Source of the DNA: Streptomyces sp. NBC_01304
GTDB lineage: Bacteria > Actinomycetota > Actinomycetes > Streptomycetales > Streptomycetaceae
NCBI RefSeq assembly: GCF_035975855.1
Contig: NZ_CP109055.1
Coordinates: 8,184,001 to 8,248,000, forward strand
Direction: 5' to 3'
Length of the DNA: 64,000 nt
Made by a program: the position numbers and the translations under genes. This document shows positions 36,391 to 45,041 of this stretch, piece after piece (position 1 is the stretch's first letter; each line of letters opens with the position of its first letter). The notes beneath the pieces are model-generated. The model was not told the origin of the DNA. It searched no databases and saw only the letters and a list, made by a program, of their open reading frames with translations.

Positions 36391-37725
36391 TCAGGCCGTT
36401 GCGGGCTCCGTCACCGTCACCGGCCGGGTCTCCGGAAGGAGCGCGAAGCAGCCCAGGCTCAGCAGGCATACGGCCGTCAGATACGCCGCCACACCCCACG
36501 GCACGCCACTGGTGCGCCCCGCCACCGCCGTGGCCACCATCGGGGTGAGCGCGCCGCCGAGCACCCCGCCCAGGTTGTAGCCGACCGCCGCGCCCGTGCA
36601 GCGGACCCGGGGCTCGTACAACTCCGGCAGATACGCGGCCAGTACGGCGAACATCGCGATGAACGCGAGCAGCGCGAGCAGGAAGCCGGAGAACATCAGC
36701 AGCGGCTGCGCGGTGTGCAGCAGCGCGATCATCGGGAACATCCACAGTGCGGCAGCCGCCGCTCCCACCAGGCAGACCGGCCGCCGCCCGAAGCGGTCGC
36801 CCAGCATGGCTGCGAACGGCGTGGTGATCCCCTTCACGGCGACGGCGGCCATGATGCAGGTCAGCATGACGGTCCGGCTCACGCCCAGGTGCTCGGTCGC
36901 GTACGACAGTGACCAGGTGGAGACCGTGTAGAAGATCGCGTATCCGGCGGCCATCGCCCCGGCCGTCAGGAGCACCAACCTCCAGTGCTCGCGCGCCACT
37001 TCGACGAGCGGCACGCGCGCGTGCTCGGTGACGTCGAGGAACTGCGGGGTCTCGGTCAGCGAGTGCCGCAGCCACAGCCCGGCCACGGCAAGGACTCCGG
37101 CCACCCAGAACGGCACCCGCCATCCCCAGGACGTGAACTGCGCGTCGGTGAGCGTCGTCGACAGGGCGAGCAGCACGCCATTGGCGAGCAGGAACCCGAC
37201 GGCGGGCCCGATCTGCGGAAAGCTCGCCCAGAGGCCGCGCCGCCCGGCCGGCGCGTGCTCGGCGGTGAGCAGCACGGCGCCGCCCCACTCACCGCCGAGC
37301 CCGAGGCCCTGCAGAAAGCGCAGCGCGAGGAGCAGGAGCGGGGCGGCCACTCCGATCGAGCCGTAGGTGGGCACACAACCGACGGCGACCGTCGCGCCCC
37401 CGGTGAGCAACAAGGAAGCGATCAGTACCGGGCGCCGCCCGCGCCGGTCCCCGATGTGCCCGAACAGCACCGAGCCGAGCGGCCGCGCGATGAACCCGAC
37501 CCCGAATGTCCCGAAGGCGGCGAGGGTTCCCGCCAGCGGCGAGAACGTGGGAAAGAAGAGCGGGCCCAGAACCAGGGCGGCCGCGGTCCCGTAGATGAAG
37601 AAGTCGTAGAACTCGATGGCGGTCCCGGCGAGCGAGGCGGCCGCGAGCCGGGCCATGGACGGGGCGGAGGCCTGGGGCGGGGCCTTGGGGGCGGGGGACT
37701 CGGAGGGTGTCGACACGTCGCGCAT
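36391..37725 (-). CDS. MFS transporter, metabolite:H+ symporter (MHS) family
   Basis: 444 residues, 12 helices. The MHS hallmarks are present: ASLAGTAIEFYDFFIYGTAAALVLGPLFFP in helix 1, the loop 2-3 motif FGHIGDRRGRRPVLIASLLLTGGATVAVG, GLGLGGEWGGAVLL in helix 4-5, and GDRFGRRPVCLVGA in loop 8-9. Relatives carry shikimate, alpha-ketoglutarate, citrate or proline/betaine with protons. Substrate is not predictable. It shares strand and a 74-bp spacing with the AfsR-like regulator, so the regulator may control it or be co-transcribed. An internal CACGCGCGCGTG palindrome is at 37012-37023. Confidence 0.88.
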   Translation of the reverse strand: MRDVSTPSESPAPKAPPQASAPSMARLAAASLAGTAIEFYDFFIYGTAAALVLGPLFFPTFSPLAGTLAAFGTFGVGFIARPLGSVLFGHIGDRRGRRPVLIASLLLTGGATVAVGCVPTYGSIGVAAPLLLLALRFLQGLGLGGEWGGAVLLTAEHAPAGRRGLWASFPQIGPAVGFLLANGVLLALSTTLTDAQFTSWGWRVPFWVAGVLAVAGLWLRHSLTETPQFLDVTEHARVPLVEVAREHWRLVLLTAGAMAAGYAIFYTVSTWSLSYATEHLGVSRTVMLTCIMAAVAVKGITTPFAAMLGDRFGRRPVCLVGAAAAALWMFPMIALLHTAQPLLMFSGFLLALLAFIAMFAVLAAYLPELYEPRVRCTGAAVGYNLGGVLGGALTPMVATAVAGRTSGVPWGVAAYLTAVCLLSLGCFALLPETRPVTVTEPATA

Positions 37726-37865
37726 GACGCGTCAACTACCCGCTGCGACCAGCGGTTACGGGGGCGCATGATCGTGAACGGGTCGCGCCGCGGGGGCGTG
37801 CCGGCCGCCCCATGGCCGCACGCGCGCGCGTCTCCTGGGACGAGGCACGCGCGCGTGCGGTGCGT

Positions 37866-38522
37866 CTACCAGCCGCGCGTGCGCCACTCGGCCAGCTGCG
37901 GACGCTCCGCGCCGAGCGTGGTGTCGTCGCCGTGGCCCGGGTACACCCAGGTCTCGTCCGGCAGCGTGCCGAAGATCTTCGTCTCGACGTCGTCGATGAG
38001 CGAGGTGAACGCCTTCGGGTCGCCCCAGGTGTTGCCGATGCCGCCCGGGAACAGGCAGTCGCCGGTGAAGACGTGCGGGGGCCCGTGCGGGTCGTCGTAG
38101 ACCAGCGCGATGGAACCGGGGGTGTGGCCGACCAGATGGCGAGCGGTGAGCTCGACGCGGCCCACGCGGATCGTGTCCCCGTCCTCGACGGGCACGTCGG
38201 TCGGCACCGGGATGCCCTCCGCGTCGTACCGGCCCGCATAGGTACGCGCGCCGGTCGCGTCGACCACCTCCTGCAGCGCGCCCCAGTGGTCGCCGTGCCG
38301 GTGCGTGGTGACGACGGACGCGATGCCGCCGTCACCGATCAGCGTGAGCAGGGTCCTGGCCTCGGCGGCCGCGTCGACGAGGAGCTGCTCGTCGGTGGCG
38401 CGGCAGCGCAGCAGGTAGGCGTTGTTGTTCATCGGGCCCACGGCGACCTTGGAGATCATCAGGCCCTCGAGCTCATGCACATCCGCAGGTCCGCCGACCT
38501 TCACCGCTCCTGTGTACGTCAT
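37866..38522 (-). CDS. MBL-fold metallo-hydrolase (glyoxalase II-like)
   Basis: 218 residues. The metal motif is TTHRHGDHWGALQEV (HxHxDH variant, about 75-89), then GHTPGSIALVYDD (about 132-144), FTGDCLFPGGIGNTW (Asp ligand, about 152-166) and the C-terminal VYPGHGDDTTLG. The spacing fits hydroxyacylglutathione/persulfide-type hydrolases, which in actinobacteria use mycothiol thioesters. Its start is 10 bp after the stop of the mycothiol-dependent DinB-like gene on the same strand, supporting a mycothiol-linked detoxification pair. Confidence 0.88.
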   Translation of the reverse strand: MTYTGAVKVGGPADVHELEGLMISKVAVGPMNNNAYLLRCRATDEQLLVDAAAEARTLLTLIGDGGIASVVTTHRHGDHWGALQEVVDATGARTYAGRYDAEGIPVPTDVPVEDGDTIRVGRVELTARHLVGHTPGSIALVYDDPHGPPHVFTGDCLFPGGIGNTWGDPKAFTSLIDDVETKIFGTLPDETWVYPGHGDDTTLGAERPQLAEWRTRGW

Positions 38523-38532
38523 ACGCCGCAGC

Positions 38533-39219
38533 CTACAGAGCGGGCAGTACGGGCAGCAGGGCGTCGTCGCAGTCCAGTCCGGCACCCTCACGGCGGCCCG
38601 AGAGCCAGCCGAGCAGGGCGGGGGCGGCACCTATGACGGAGACCGGCTCGCCGTCCGCGCGGCCGGTGGACCACTGCCTGCCGTCGGTGGCGGTGAGCTG
38701 GATCCGGGGGACCGCCGCGTTGCCGGCGAAGCGGTCCGTGAGGAAGGCGATCTCGCGGCCCGTGAAGTCGGCCGACAGATCCTCGAGTTCGTAGCCGATG
38801 CCCAGATCGACGTGGTGCAGCTCGACCTCGATCAGGCGGCGGAACGGCACCCGGGACGCCGAGTCCGTGACGCCGTTGCGCAGCTCGACCGTGCGCGACC
38901 AGTCGGCGGGCTCCTCGCCCACGGCCTGGAAGCGGGCGGCGCTGTCGCGGATGTCGTCCAGCTGTTCGGCGAGGGGACGCGGGGCGTCCCGCTCGATGTC
39001 GGAGTCCCGCGCCTCGGCGCTCGTATACATGGGCCGGCCTGCGAGGACGTTGACGAGCGCATCGGCGTTCCGGGCGAGGTGGGCGAGGACGTGGCCCCGG
39101 GACCAGCTCGGCAGCCGTGACGGACCGGCCACTGCCGCGTTGTCCAGTTTGGCGGCAGCGGTGAGCAGCCGCTCGGTCGCTTCACGTACAAGAACCAGGT
39201 CGCGCACATGATCACTCAT
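38533..39219 (-). CDS. Maleylpyruvate isomerase-type mycothiol-dependent (DinB fold) protein
   Basis: 228 residues. The N-terminal DinB-like four-helix metal domain has the motif SWSRGHVLAHLARNADALVNVL (about 38-59, first His ligands) and FRRLIEVELHHVDLGIGYE (about 125-143, last His pair). A C-terminal domain (IQLTATDGRQWSTG ... LLGWLSGR) matches the MDMPI C-terminal region. Members catalyse mycothiol-dependent isomerisation or S-transfer. It heads a two-gene unit with the MBL hydrolase and is divergent from uvrA. Confidence 0.88.
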   Translation of the reverse strand: MSDHVRDLVLVREATERLLTAAAKLDNAAVAGPSRLPSWSRGHVLAHLARNADALVNVLAGRPMYTSAEARDSDIERDAPRPLAEQLDDIRDSAARFQAVGEEPADWSRTVELRNGVTDSASRVPFRRLIEVELHHVDLGIGYELEDLSADFTGREIAFLTDRFAGNAAVPRIQLTATDGRQWSTGRADGEPVSVIGAAPALLGWLSGRREGAGLDCDDALLPVLPAL

Positions 39220-39363
39220 GGCGTCGACGATAGCGCCGCCACTCATTCGGGTGAAGGCGGCGGACCAGACCCGTAAATCGAATGCGCGTGCTATAGAGTC
39301 GGGCGCGGCGTCGGGCATGCTTGAAGGCCCCGGATTGTTACCAACCAAGGAATCCGAACGGCG

Positions 39364-39386
39364 CTGTCAGTGGCTCCCCCTAGTCT
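39364..39386 (+). promoter_or_regulatory. DNA-damage (RecA-NDp/PafBC type) promoter of uvrA
   Basis: CTGTCAGTGGC, six bases, TAGTCT. The predicted start is about 39393, immediately at an ATG (39394) and about 52 bases before the GTG favoured by protein similarity. Confidence 0.75.
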
Positions 39387-39444
39387 GTGAAAGATGACCG
39401 GGGCCCCGCCCCTGTCACTCTTCTCAAGAAAGGTGCGGACCGGC

Positions 39445-42400
39445 GTGGCCGACCGTCTCATCGTCCGTGGCGCGCGCGAGCACAACCTCAAAAATGTCTC
39501 GCTCGACCTCCCGCGCGACTCGCTCATCGTCTTCACCGGGCTGTCCGGCTCCGGCAAGTCCTCGCTCGCGTTCGACACGATCTTCGCCGAGGGCCAGCGG
39601 CGCTATGTGGAGTCGCTCTCCTCGTACGCGCGCCAGTTCCTCGGCCAGATGGACAAGCCGGACGTCGACTTCATCGAGGGCCTGTCCCCGGCGGTCTCCA
39701 TCGACCAGAAGTCGACCTCGCGCAACCCGCGCTCGACGGTCGGCACCATCACGGAGGTCTACGACTACCTCCGCCTGCTGTTCGCCCGCATCGGCAAGCC
39801 GCACTGCCCCGAGTGCGGCCGGCCCATCGCCCGCCAGTCGCCGCAGGCCATCGTCGACAAGGTGCTCGAGCTGCCCGAGGGCAGCCGCTTCCAGGTGCTC
39901 TCGCCGCTGGTGCGCGAGCGCAAGGGCGAGTTCGTCGACCTCTTCAGCGACCTGCAGACCAAGGGCTACAGCCGCGCCAGGGTGGACGGCACCACGATCC
40001 AGCTGTCCGAGCCGCCCACGCTGAAGAAGCAGGAGAAGCACACCATCGAGGTGGTCATCGACCGCCTCACGGTGAAGGACAGCGCCAAGCGCCGCCTCAC
40101 CGACTCCGTGGAGACCGCGCTCGGTCTCTCCGGCGGCATGGTCGTGCTCGACTTCGTCGACCTCCCCGAGGACGACCCCGAGCGTGAGCGGATGTATTCC
40201 GAGCACCTCTACTGCACGTACGACGACCTGTCCTTCGAGGAGCTCGAGCCCCGTTCCTTCTCCTTCAACTCGCCCTTCGGCGCCTGCCCGGACTGCACCG
40301 GCATCGGTACCCGCATGGAGGTCGACCCGGAGCTGATCGTTCCGGACGAGGACAAGTCGATCGACGAGGGCGCCATCCACCCGTGGTCGCACGGCCACAC
40401 CAAGGAATACTTCGGCCGACTCACCACCGCCCTCGCCGACGCCCTCAGCTTCAGTACGGACACGCCTTTCGCGGCCCTGCCGCAGCGCGCCAAGAAGGCC
40501 CTGCTGCACGGCCACAAGACCCAGATCGAGGTCCGCTACCGGAACCGGTACGGCCGCGAGCGGGTCTACACCACGCCCTTCGAGGGCGCGGTGCCCTTCG
40601 TCAAGCGGCGGCACTCGGAGGCGGACAGCGACGCCAGCCGGGAGCGCTTCGAGGGCTACATGCGCGAGGTGCCCTGCCCCACCTGCGCGGGCACCCGTCT
40701 CAAGCCGATCGTCCTCGCGGTCACGGTCATGGAGAAGTCCATCGCCGAGGTCTCCGCGATGTCCATCGCCGACTGCGCGGACTTCCTGGGCGAGTTGAAG
40801 CTCAACGCCCGCGACAAGAAGATCGCCGAGCGCGTCCTCAAGGAGGTCAACGAGCGGCTGCGCTTCCTCGTCGACGTCGGCCTGGACTACCTGTCGCTGA
40901 ACCGCGCCGCGGGCACCCTCTCCGGCGGCGAGGCCCAGCGCATCCGGCTCGCCACCCAGATCGGCTCCGGCCTGGTCGGCGTGCTCTACGTCCTGGACGA
41001 GCCGTCCATCGGCCTGCATCAGCGGGACAACCACCGCCTCATCGAGACGCTGGTCCGGCTGCGCGACATGGGCAACACCCTCATCGTCGTCGAGCACGAC
41101 GAGGACACCATCAAGGTCGCCGACTGGGTCGTCGACATCGGCCCCGGCGCCGGTGAGCACGGCGGCAAGGTCGTGCACAGCGGCTCGCTCAAGGAGCTGC
41201 TCGCCAACTCGGAGTCGATGACCGGTCAGTACCTCTCGGGAAAGAAGTCCATCCCGCTCCCGGACATCCGCAGGCCCGTCGACCCGAGCCGCAGGCTCAC
41301 CGTGCACGGCGCCCGGGAGAACAACCTCCAGGACATCGACGTCTCCTTCCCGCTCGGCGTCCTCACGGCCGTCACGGGCGTCTCGGGCTCGGGCAAGTCG
41401 ACGCTGGTCAACGACATCCTCTACACCCACCTCGCCCGCGAGCTGAACGGCGCCCGCAGCGTCCCCGGCCGGCACACGCGCGTGGACGGCGACGACCTCG
41501 TCGACAAGGTGGTGCACGTCGACCAGTCACCGATCGGCCGTACGCCGCGCTCCAACCCGGCGACGTACACCGGAGTCTTCGACCACGTCCGCAAGCTCTT
41601 CGCGGAGACGACGGAGGCGAAGGTCCGCGGGTACATGCCCGGCCGGTTCTCCTTCAACGTCAAGGGCGGCCGCTGCGAGAACTGCTCCGGTGACGGCACC
41701 ATCAAGATCGAGATGAACTTCCTGCCGGACGTGTACGTGCCGTGCGAGGTCTGCCACGGCGCGCGCTACAACCGGGAGACCCTCGAGGTCCACTTCAAGG
41801 GCAAGTCCATCGCCGAGGTCCTGGACATGCCGATCGAGGAGGCGCTCGACTTCTTCGAGGCCGTGCCGACCATCTCCCGGCATCTGCGCACGCTGAACGA
41901 AGTCGGCCTGGGCTACGTCCGGTTGGGCCAGTCCGCGCCGACGCTCTCCGGTGGTGAGGCGCAGCGCGTGAAGCTGGCGAGCGAGCTGCAGAAGCGGTCG
42001 ACGGGGCGGACCGTGTACGTGCTCGACGAGCCGACCACGGGTCTGCACTTCGAGGACATCAGCAAGCTGATCAAGGTGCTCTCCGGCCTGGTCGACAAGG
42101 GCAACACGGTGATCGTCATCGAGCACAACCTCGATGTGATCAAGACCGCGGACTGGGTCGTCGACATGGGCCCCGAGGGCGGCAGCGGGGGTGGGCTCGT
42201 CATCGCGGAGGGCTCGCCCGAGCAGGTCGCCGGGGTCGGGACCAGCCACACCGGGAAGTTCCTGCGGGACATTCTGGGGGCGGACCGGGTCAGCGACGCC
42301 GGGGTGCCTGCGGCGCGTAAGCCGGTGAAGAAGGCTGCGGCCAAGAAGACGGTTGCGGCGGCCAAGGTTGCGCCGGCGAAGAAGGCGGTCACGGCCAAGG

Positions 42401-42468
42401 CCGGGGCGGTCAAGAAGGCGGGCAAGGCTGCGCCGGCGAAGAAGGCAGCTCGGGCCAAGAAGGCGTAG
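39445..42468 (+). CDS. uvrA: Excinuclease ABC subunit A
   Basis: 1007 residues from GTG, which gives the family start ([24 protein letters not shown]) and has AAAGG about 11 bases upstream; the ATG at 39394 would add 17 residues and fit a leaderless transcript. Walker A motifs: GLSGSGKS at 32-39 and GVSGSGKST in the second half. Zinc-type cysteines appear in [14 protein letters not shown] and CENCSGDG...CEVCHG. Both [11 protein letters not shown] signatures and two Walker B/DEP motifs are intact. UvrA loads UvrB on damaged DNA. The last 50 residues are a Lys/Ala tail (AKK repeats) not needed for the fold and likely DNA-binding. Confidence 0.97.
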   Translation: MADRLIVRGAREHNLKNVSLDLPRDSLIVFTGLSGSGKSSLAFDTIFAEGQRRYVESLSSYARQFLGQMDKPDVDFIEGLSPAVSIDQKSTSRNPRSTVGTITEVYDYLRLLFARIGKPHCPECGRPIARQSPQAIVDKVLELPEGSRFQVLSPLVRERKGEFVDLFSDLQTKGYSRARVDGTTIQLSEPPTLKKQEKHTIEVVIDRLTVKDSAKRRLTDSVETALGLSGGMVVLDFVDLPEDDPERERMYSEHLYCTYDDLSFEELEPRSFSFNSPFGACPDCTGIGTRMEVDPELIVPDEDKSIDEGAIHPWSHGHTKEYFGRLTTALADALSFSTDTPFAALPQRAKKALLHGHKTQIEVRYRNRYGRERVYTTPFEGAVPFVKRRHSEADSDASRERFEGYMREVPCPTCAGTRLKPIVLAVTVMEKSIAEVSAMSIADCADFLGELKLNARDKKIAERVLKEVNERLRFLVDVGLDYLSLNRAAGTLSGGEAQRIRLATQIGSGLVGVLYVLDEPSIGLHQRDNHRLIETLVRLRDMGNTLIVVEHDEDTIKVADWVVDIGPGAGEHGGKVVHSGSLKELLANSESMTGQYLSGKKSIPLPDIRRPVDPSRRLTVHGARENNLQDIDVSFPLGVLTAVTGVSGSGKSTLVNDILYTHLARELNGARSVPGRHTRVDGDDLVDKVVHVDQSPIGRTPRSNPATYTGVFDHVRKLFAETTEAKVRGYMPGRFSFNVKGGRCENCSGDGTIKIEMNFLPDVYVPCEVCHGARYNRETLEVHFKGKSIAEVLDMPIEEALDFFEAVPTISRHLRTLNEVGLGYVRLGQSAPTLSGGEAQRVKLASELQKRSTGRTVYVLDEPTTGLHFEDISKLIKVLSGLVDKGNTVIVIEHNLDVIKTADWVVDMGPEGGSGGGLVIAEGSPEQVAGVGTSHTGKFLRDILGADRVSDAGVPAARKPVKKAAAKKTVAAAKVAPAKKAVTAKAGAVKKAGKAAPAKKAARAKKA

Positions 42469-42470
42469 TT

Positions 42471-42629
42471 CCTCCCCACCCCGCCCCTTCCCGAAAGTTC
42501 TGCGGACGGCTTCAAAGATTGTCCTCAAACGCCGGACGGGCTGACTTTGCCAGCCCGTCCGGCGTTTAAGGACACCGCCCGAAGGGCGGAAGGCTTCGCG
42601 GAATCACGGGAAGGGGCGGGGAGGGGAAG
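42471..42629. repeat. Composite intergenic palindromic element after uvrA
   Basis: Outer arms CGGGAAGGGGCGGGG (42607-42621) and its exact complement in 42479-42493 enclose a 22-bp stem hairpin (42521-42542 with 42552-42573, one mismatch, 9-nt loop) and a small CCGCCC-GAA-GGGCGG hairpin (42575-42589). From memory, the core AGCCCGTCCGGCGTTT palindrome is dispersed in Streptomyces intergenic regions. It may serve as a terminator here. Confidence 0.75.
42521..42573 (+). terminator. Strong hairpin terminator after uvrA
   Basis: 22-bp stem with a single mismatch and a 9-nt loop, 53 bp past the uvrA stop; the core of the composite element. Confidence 0.75.
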
Positions 42630-42648
42630 ATTCACTTAGCGTGGCCCC

Positions 42649-44379
42649 ATGCCTGCCGTCGAGTGGCTGAAGGGCGCAGCCAAGCAGCCTTACTGGGAGC
42701 GGCCGAGCCGCAACTACCTGGTGCGGCGCTGGCCCGATCTCTTTGCCACCTGCGTGGCCATCCTGTTCTTCTGGACCTCGCTGACCCCTTCCCTCGTGCC
42801 CAGGCCCTGGCTGCTCCAAGGCGTCATCGGCGGGATCACCGCCGCGATCGGGTACGCGGTCGGCTCGGTGTTCGCCGCCCTCTTCCGTGCCGTCGTGCGA
42901 CGGCATGCCGGGGCACGGGCCAGGGCCCGGTGCTGGCAGGTGTTCTGGGTGCTCAGCCTGGTCGGCTCCGTCCTGCTGCTCTGGCACAGCGCCCATATGC
43001 AGCGCCAGCTCCGTGCGCTGCAGGGCCTGGCACCCACGTCGGCCTGGTGGCACAGCCCGCTGATCGGGATCGTCGCCGTGGCGCTCTGGCTGCTGATCCT
43101 CGCGGCGGCACGCTCCGTCCGGCTCGGGTCCAGCAAGCTGATCCACTGGCTGGACCGACACCTGCCACGGCCCGTGGCCATCGGGCTCGGACTCCTGCTC
43201 ACCACGATGATCGTGGTGACCGGACTGCGGGACGTCGTCTTCGACCGCGGCGTCATCGACGTCGCCGACCGCATCGCCAAGGCCACCAACTTCGGGACCA
43301 CGGAAGGCATCACCAAGCCCACGTCCCGCTCTGTCTCCGGCGGCCCGGACTCGCTGATCAGCTGGAAGGACCTGGGCCTGCAAGGACGTAACTTCACCGG
43401 ATCCGTGCTCAGCAGTGAGAAGATCTCCGCCTTCACCGGACGGGCCGCCAAGGACCCGGTACGGGTGTACATCAGCTCCTCGGCACCCGAGGCATTCAGC
43501 GAGCACGAGCCGTTCAAGGCCCAGGCCCAGCTGGCCGTCCGGGAGCTCAAGCGGACCGGCGCCTTCGACCGCAAGGTCCTCGCCATCGCGGGCACCACGG
43601 GATCGGGCTGGATCGACTCGGGCATCGTGGAGTCCCTCGAGTACATGTACGGCGGCGACACCGCCATGGTCGCCGTGCAGTACTCGTACCTGCCGAGCTG
43701 GGTGTCCTTCCTCGTCGACAAGGAGAAGGCCGGGCAGACGACCCGCGCCCTGGTCGAGGCGGTCCAGGCCGAGGTGCACAAGCTGCCCGCGGACCGCAGG
43801 CCCAAGCTCGTGGTGACCGGGGAGAGCCTCGGCGGCTACGCGATCGAGGCGTCGTACGGCAGCGTCGACAGGCTCCTCGGCAACACCGACGCGGCGCTAC
43901 TGATCGGTGTGCCCAACTTCTCGCCCGTCGCGCGGGAGCTACGGGAACGGCGGGACGAGGGCAGCCCGATGTGGCGGCCGCAGTTCGAGGACGGCAGGAA
44001 CATCCGGTTCGCCCAGTTCCCCGAGAAGGACCTCAAGCGGCCGCCTGCGACCTGGGGGCAGCCGCGCGCCGTCTATCTGCAGAACGCCTCGGACGCGGTC
44101 GTCTGGTGGTCGCCCGACCTGCTGTTCCAGCGCCCGCAGTGGCTGGACAAGCCGCTCGGCCCGGACATCAGCCCGGACATCGACTGGTTCCCGTTCGTCG
44201 GGTTCTGGCAGACCACCGTCGACATGGCGGTCTCGTACGGCGTGGACGCGCCGCACGGCCACCGTTACGGGGCGGGCCCGGTGGACGGCTGGGCGGCGGT
44301 TCTCGCGCCGCCCGGCTGGACAGAAAAGGACACCCGGCAGCTGCGGAAGCACATCGAGGGACGCAAGGCTCCCTACTGA
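42649..44379 (+). CDS. Membrane alpha/beta-hydrolase (Abhydrolase_9 family)
   Basis: 576 residues. Four to five hydrophobic helices in residues about 30-210 form the Abhydrolase_9 N-terminal membrane domain (LFATCVAILFFWTSLTPSLVPRPWLLQGVIGGITAAIGYAVG). After a loop come the catalytic-domain features: VRVYISSSAPEAFSEHEPFKAQAQLAVRELKRTGAF, ALVEAVQAEVHKLPADRRPKLVVTGESLGGYAIEASYG with the nucleophile serine in GESLGGY (about 397), and a His late in the protein (YGVDAPHGHRYG). Activity is probably esterase-like at the membrane; the substrate is unknown. The family occurs widely in actinobacteria. Confidence 0.88.
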   Translation: MPAVEWLKGAAKQPYWERPSRNYLVRRWPDLFATCVAILFFWTSLTPSLVPRPWLLQGVIGGITAAIGYAVGSVFAALFRAVVRRHAGARARARCWQVFWVLSLVGSVLLLWHSAHMQRQLRALQGLAPTSAWWHSPLIGIVAVALWLLILAAARSVRLGSSKLIHWLDRHLPRPVAIGLGLLLTTMIVVTGLRDVVFDRGVIDVADRIAKATNFGTTEGITKPTSRSVSGGPDSLISWKDLGLQGRNFTGSVLSSEKISAFTGRAAKDPVRVYISSSAPEAFSEHEPFKAQAQLAVRELKRTGAFDRKVLAIAGTTGSGWIDSGIVESLEYMYGGDTAMVAVQYSYLPSWVSFLVDKEKAGQTTRALVEAVQAEVHKLPADRRPKLVVTGESLGGYAIEASYGSVDRLLGNTDAALLIGVPNFSPVARELRERRDEGSPMWRPQFEDGRNIRFAQFPEKDLKRPPATWGQPRAVYLQNASDAVVWWSPDLLFQRPQWLDKPLGPDISPDIDWFPFVGFWQTTVDMAVSYGVDAPHGHRYGAGPVDGWAAVLAPPGWTEKDTRQLRKHIEGRKAPY

Positions 44380-44520
44380 TCCGCGACCGCCGAAGGCAGG
44401 GCGCCACCGCAGCACATGGCTGAGCCGCCACCGCACCGCAAGCTTGATGATCTGTGCCGGTATCGTCGGGTCCGTCATCGCCGTTCACGTCGTCCACGCG
44501 CGTTCACCAGGGGAGTTCCC

Positions 44521-44949
44521 ATGTCCGGCCAGCCCGCCGCCCGTCGCACCGTCCTCAAGGGCGCCGCCCTCGCGGGCACGGCAGGCCTCGGCCTCGCGGC
44601 CTGCTCGACCGAATCGAAGGTCGGGCACGCCGAGAACCCCGTCCCCACCGCCCCTGTCGACCTGGGCGCCGCGGACGCGGTGCCGGCCGGCGGCGTCAAG
44701 CTCTACCGCGAGGAGCGGCTCGTCGTCAGCCGCGACGACAAGGGGAAGTGCAAGGCGTTCAGCGCGCAGTGCACCCACGCGGGCTGCGTCCTGACCAAGA
44801 TCGACAAGGACGGGGGGCACTGCCCCTGCCACGGCAGCAGGTTCGATGTGCGGACCGGCGAGGTGCTCGAGGGCCCGGCGACCGTGCCGCTGCCCAAGGT
44901 CGACGTCCGCGAAGAGGGCGGCAAGCTGATCGCGGGCCCGAAGGCCTGA
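44521..44949 (+). CDS. Tat-exported Rieske [2Fe-2S] lipoprotein
   Basis: 142 residues; AGGGGAG precedes the ATG. The signal has an RR (PAARRTVLKGAALAGTAGLGLAAC) with a lipobox LAAC, so a Tat-dependent lipoprotein is likely. The Rieske ligands are CTHAGC (about 83-88) and CPCHGSRFD (about 100-108), giving the two Cys and two His pattern. The end is GEVLEGPATVPLPKVDVREEGGKLIAG, typical of small stand-alone Rieske proteins. It probably carries electrons at the outer membrane face; the partner is unknown. The 44950-45041 spacer is packed with AGCCCCGA-like short repeats. Confidence 0.92.
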   Translation: MSGQPAARRTVLKGAALAGTAGLGLAACSTESKVGHAENPVPTAPVDLGAADAVPAGGVKLYREERLVVSRDDKGKCKAFSAQCTHAGCVLTKIDKDGGHCPCHGSRFDVRTGEVLEGPATVPLPKVDVREEGGKLIAGPKA

Positions 44950-45041
44950 GGCTCCGCCGCACGCTTTTTGAGCCCCGAGGGCTGTAGCCCCGAGCCCCGA
45001 AGCCTCAAGCCCTCGAGCCCGAGCCCGGACGCGCAGCCCGC

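Noticed and set aside
32930..37288. A single 1452-residue regulator
   Set aside because: The upstream 324 codons are antisense-frame noise within the MFS gene; the conserved regulator start is at 36316.
39220..39444. LexA (SOS) box upstream of uvrA
   Set aside because: No GAAC-N4-GTTC or similar palindrome seen; only the RecA-NDp type motif is present.
39424..41517. 697-codon minus-strand open frame
   Set aside because: Antisense to uvrA; a GC-skew artefact of high third-position GC.
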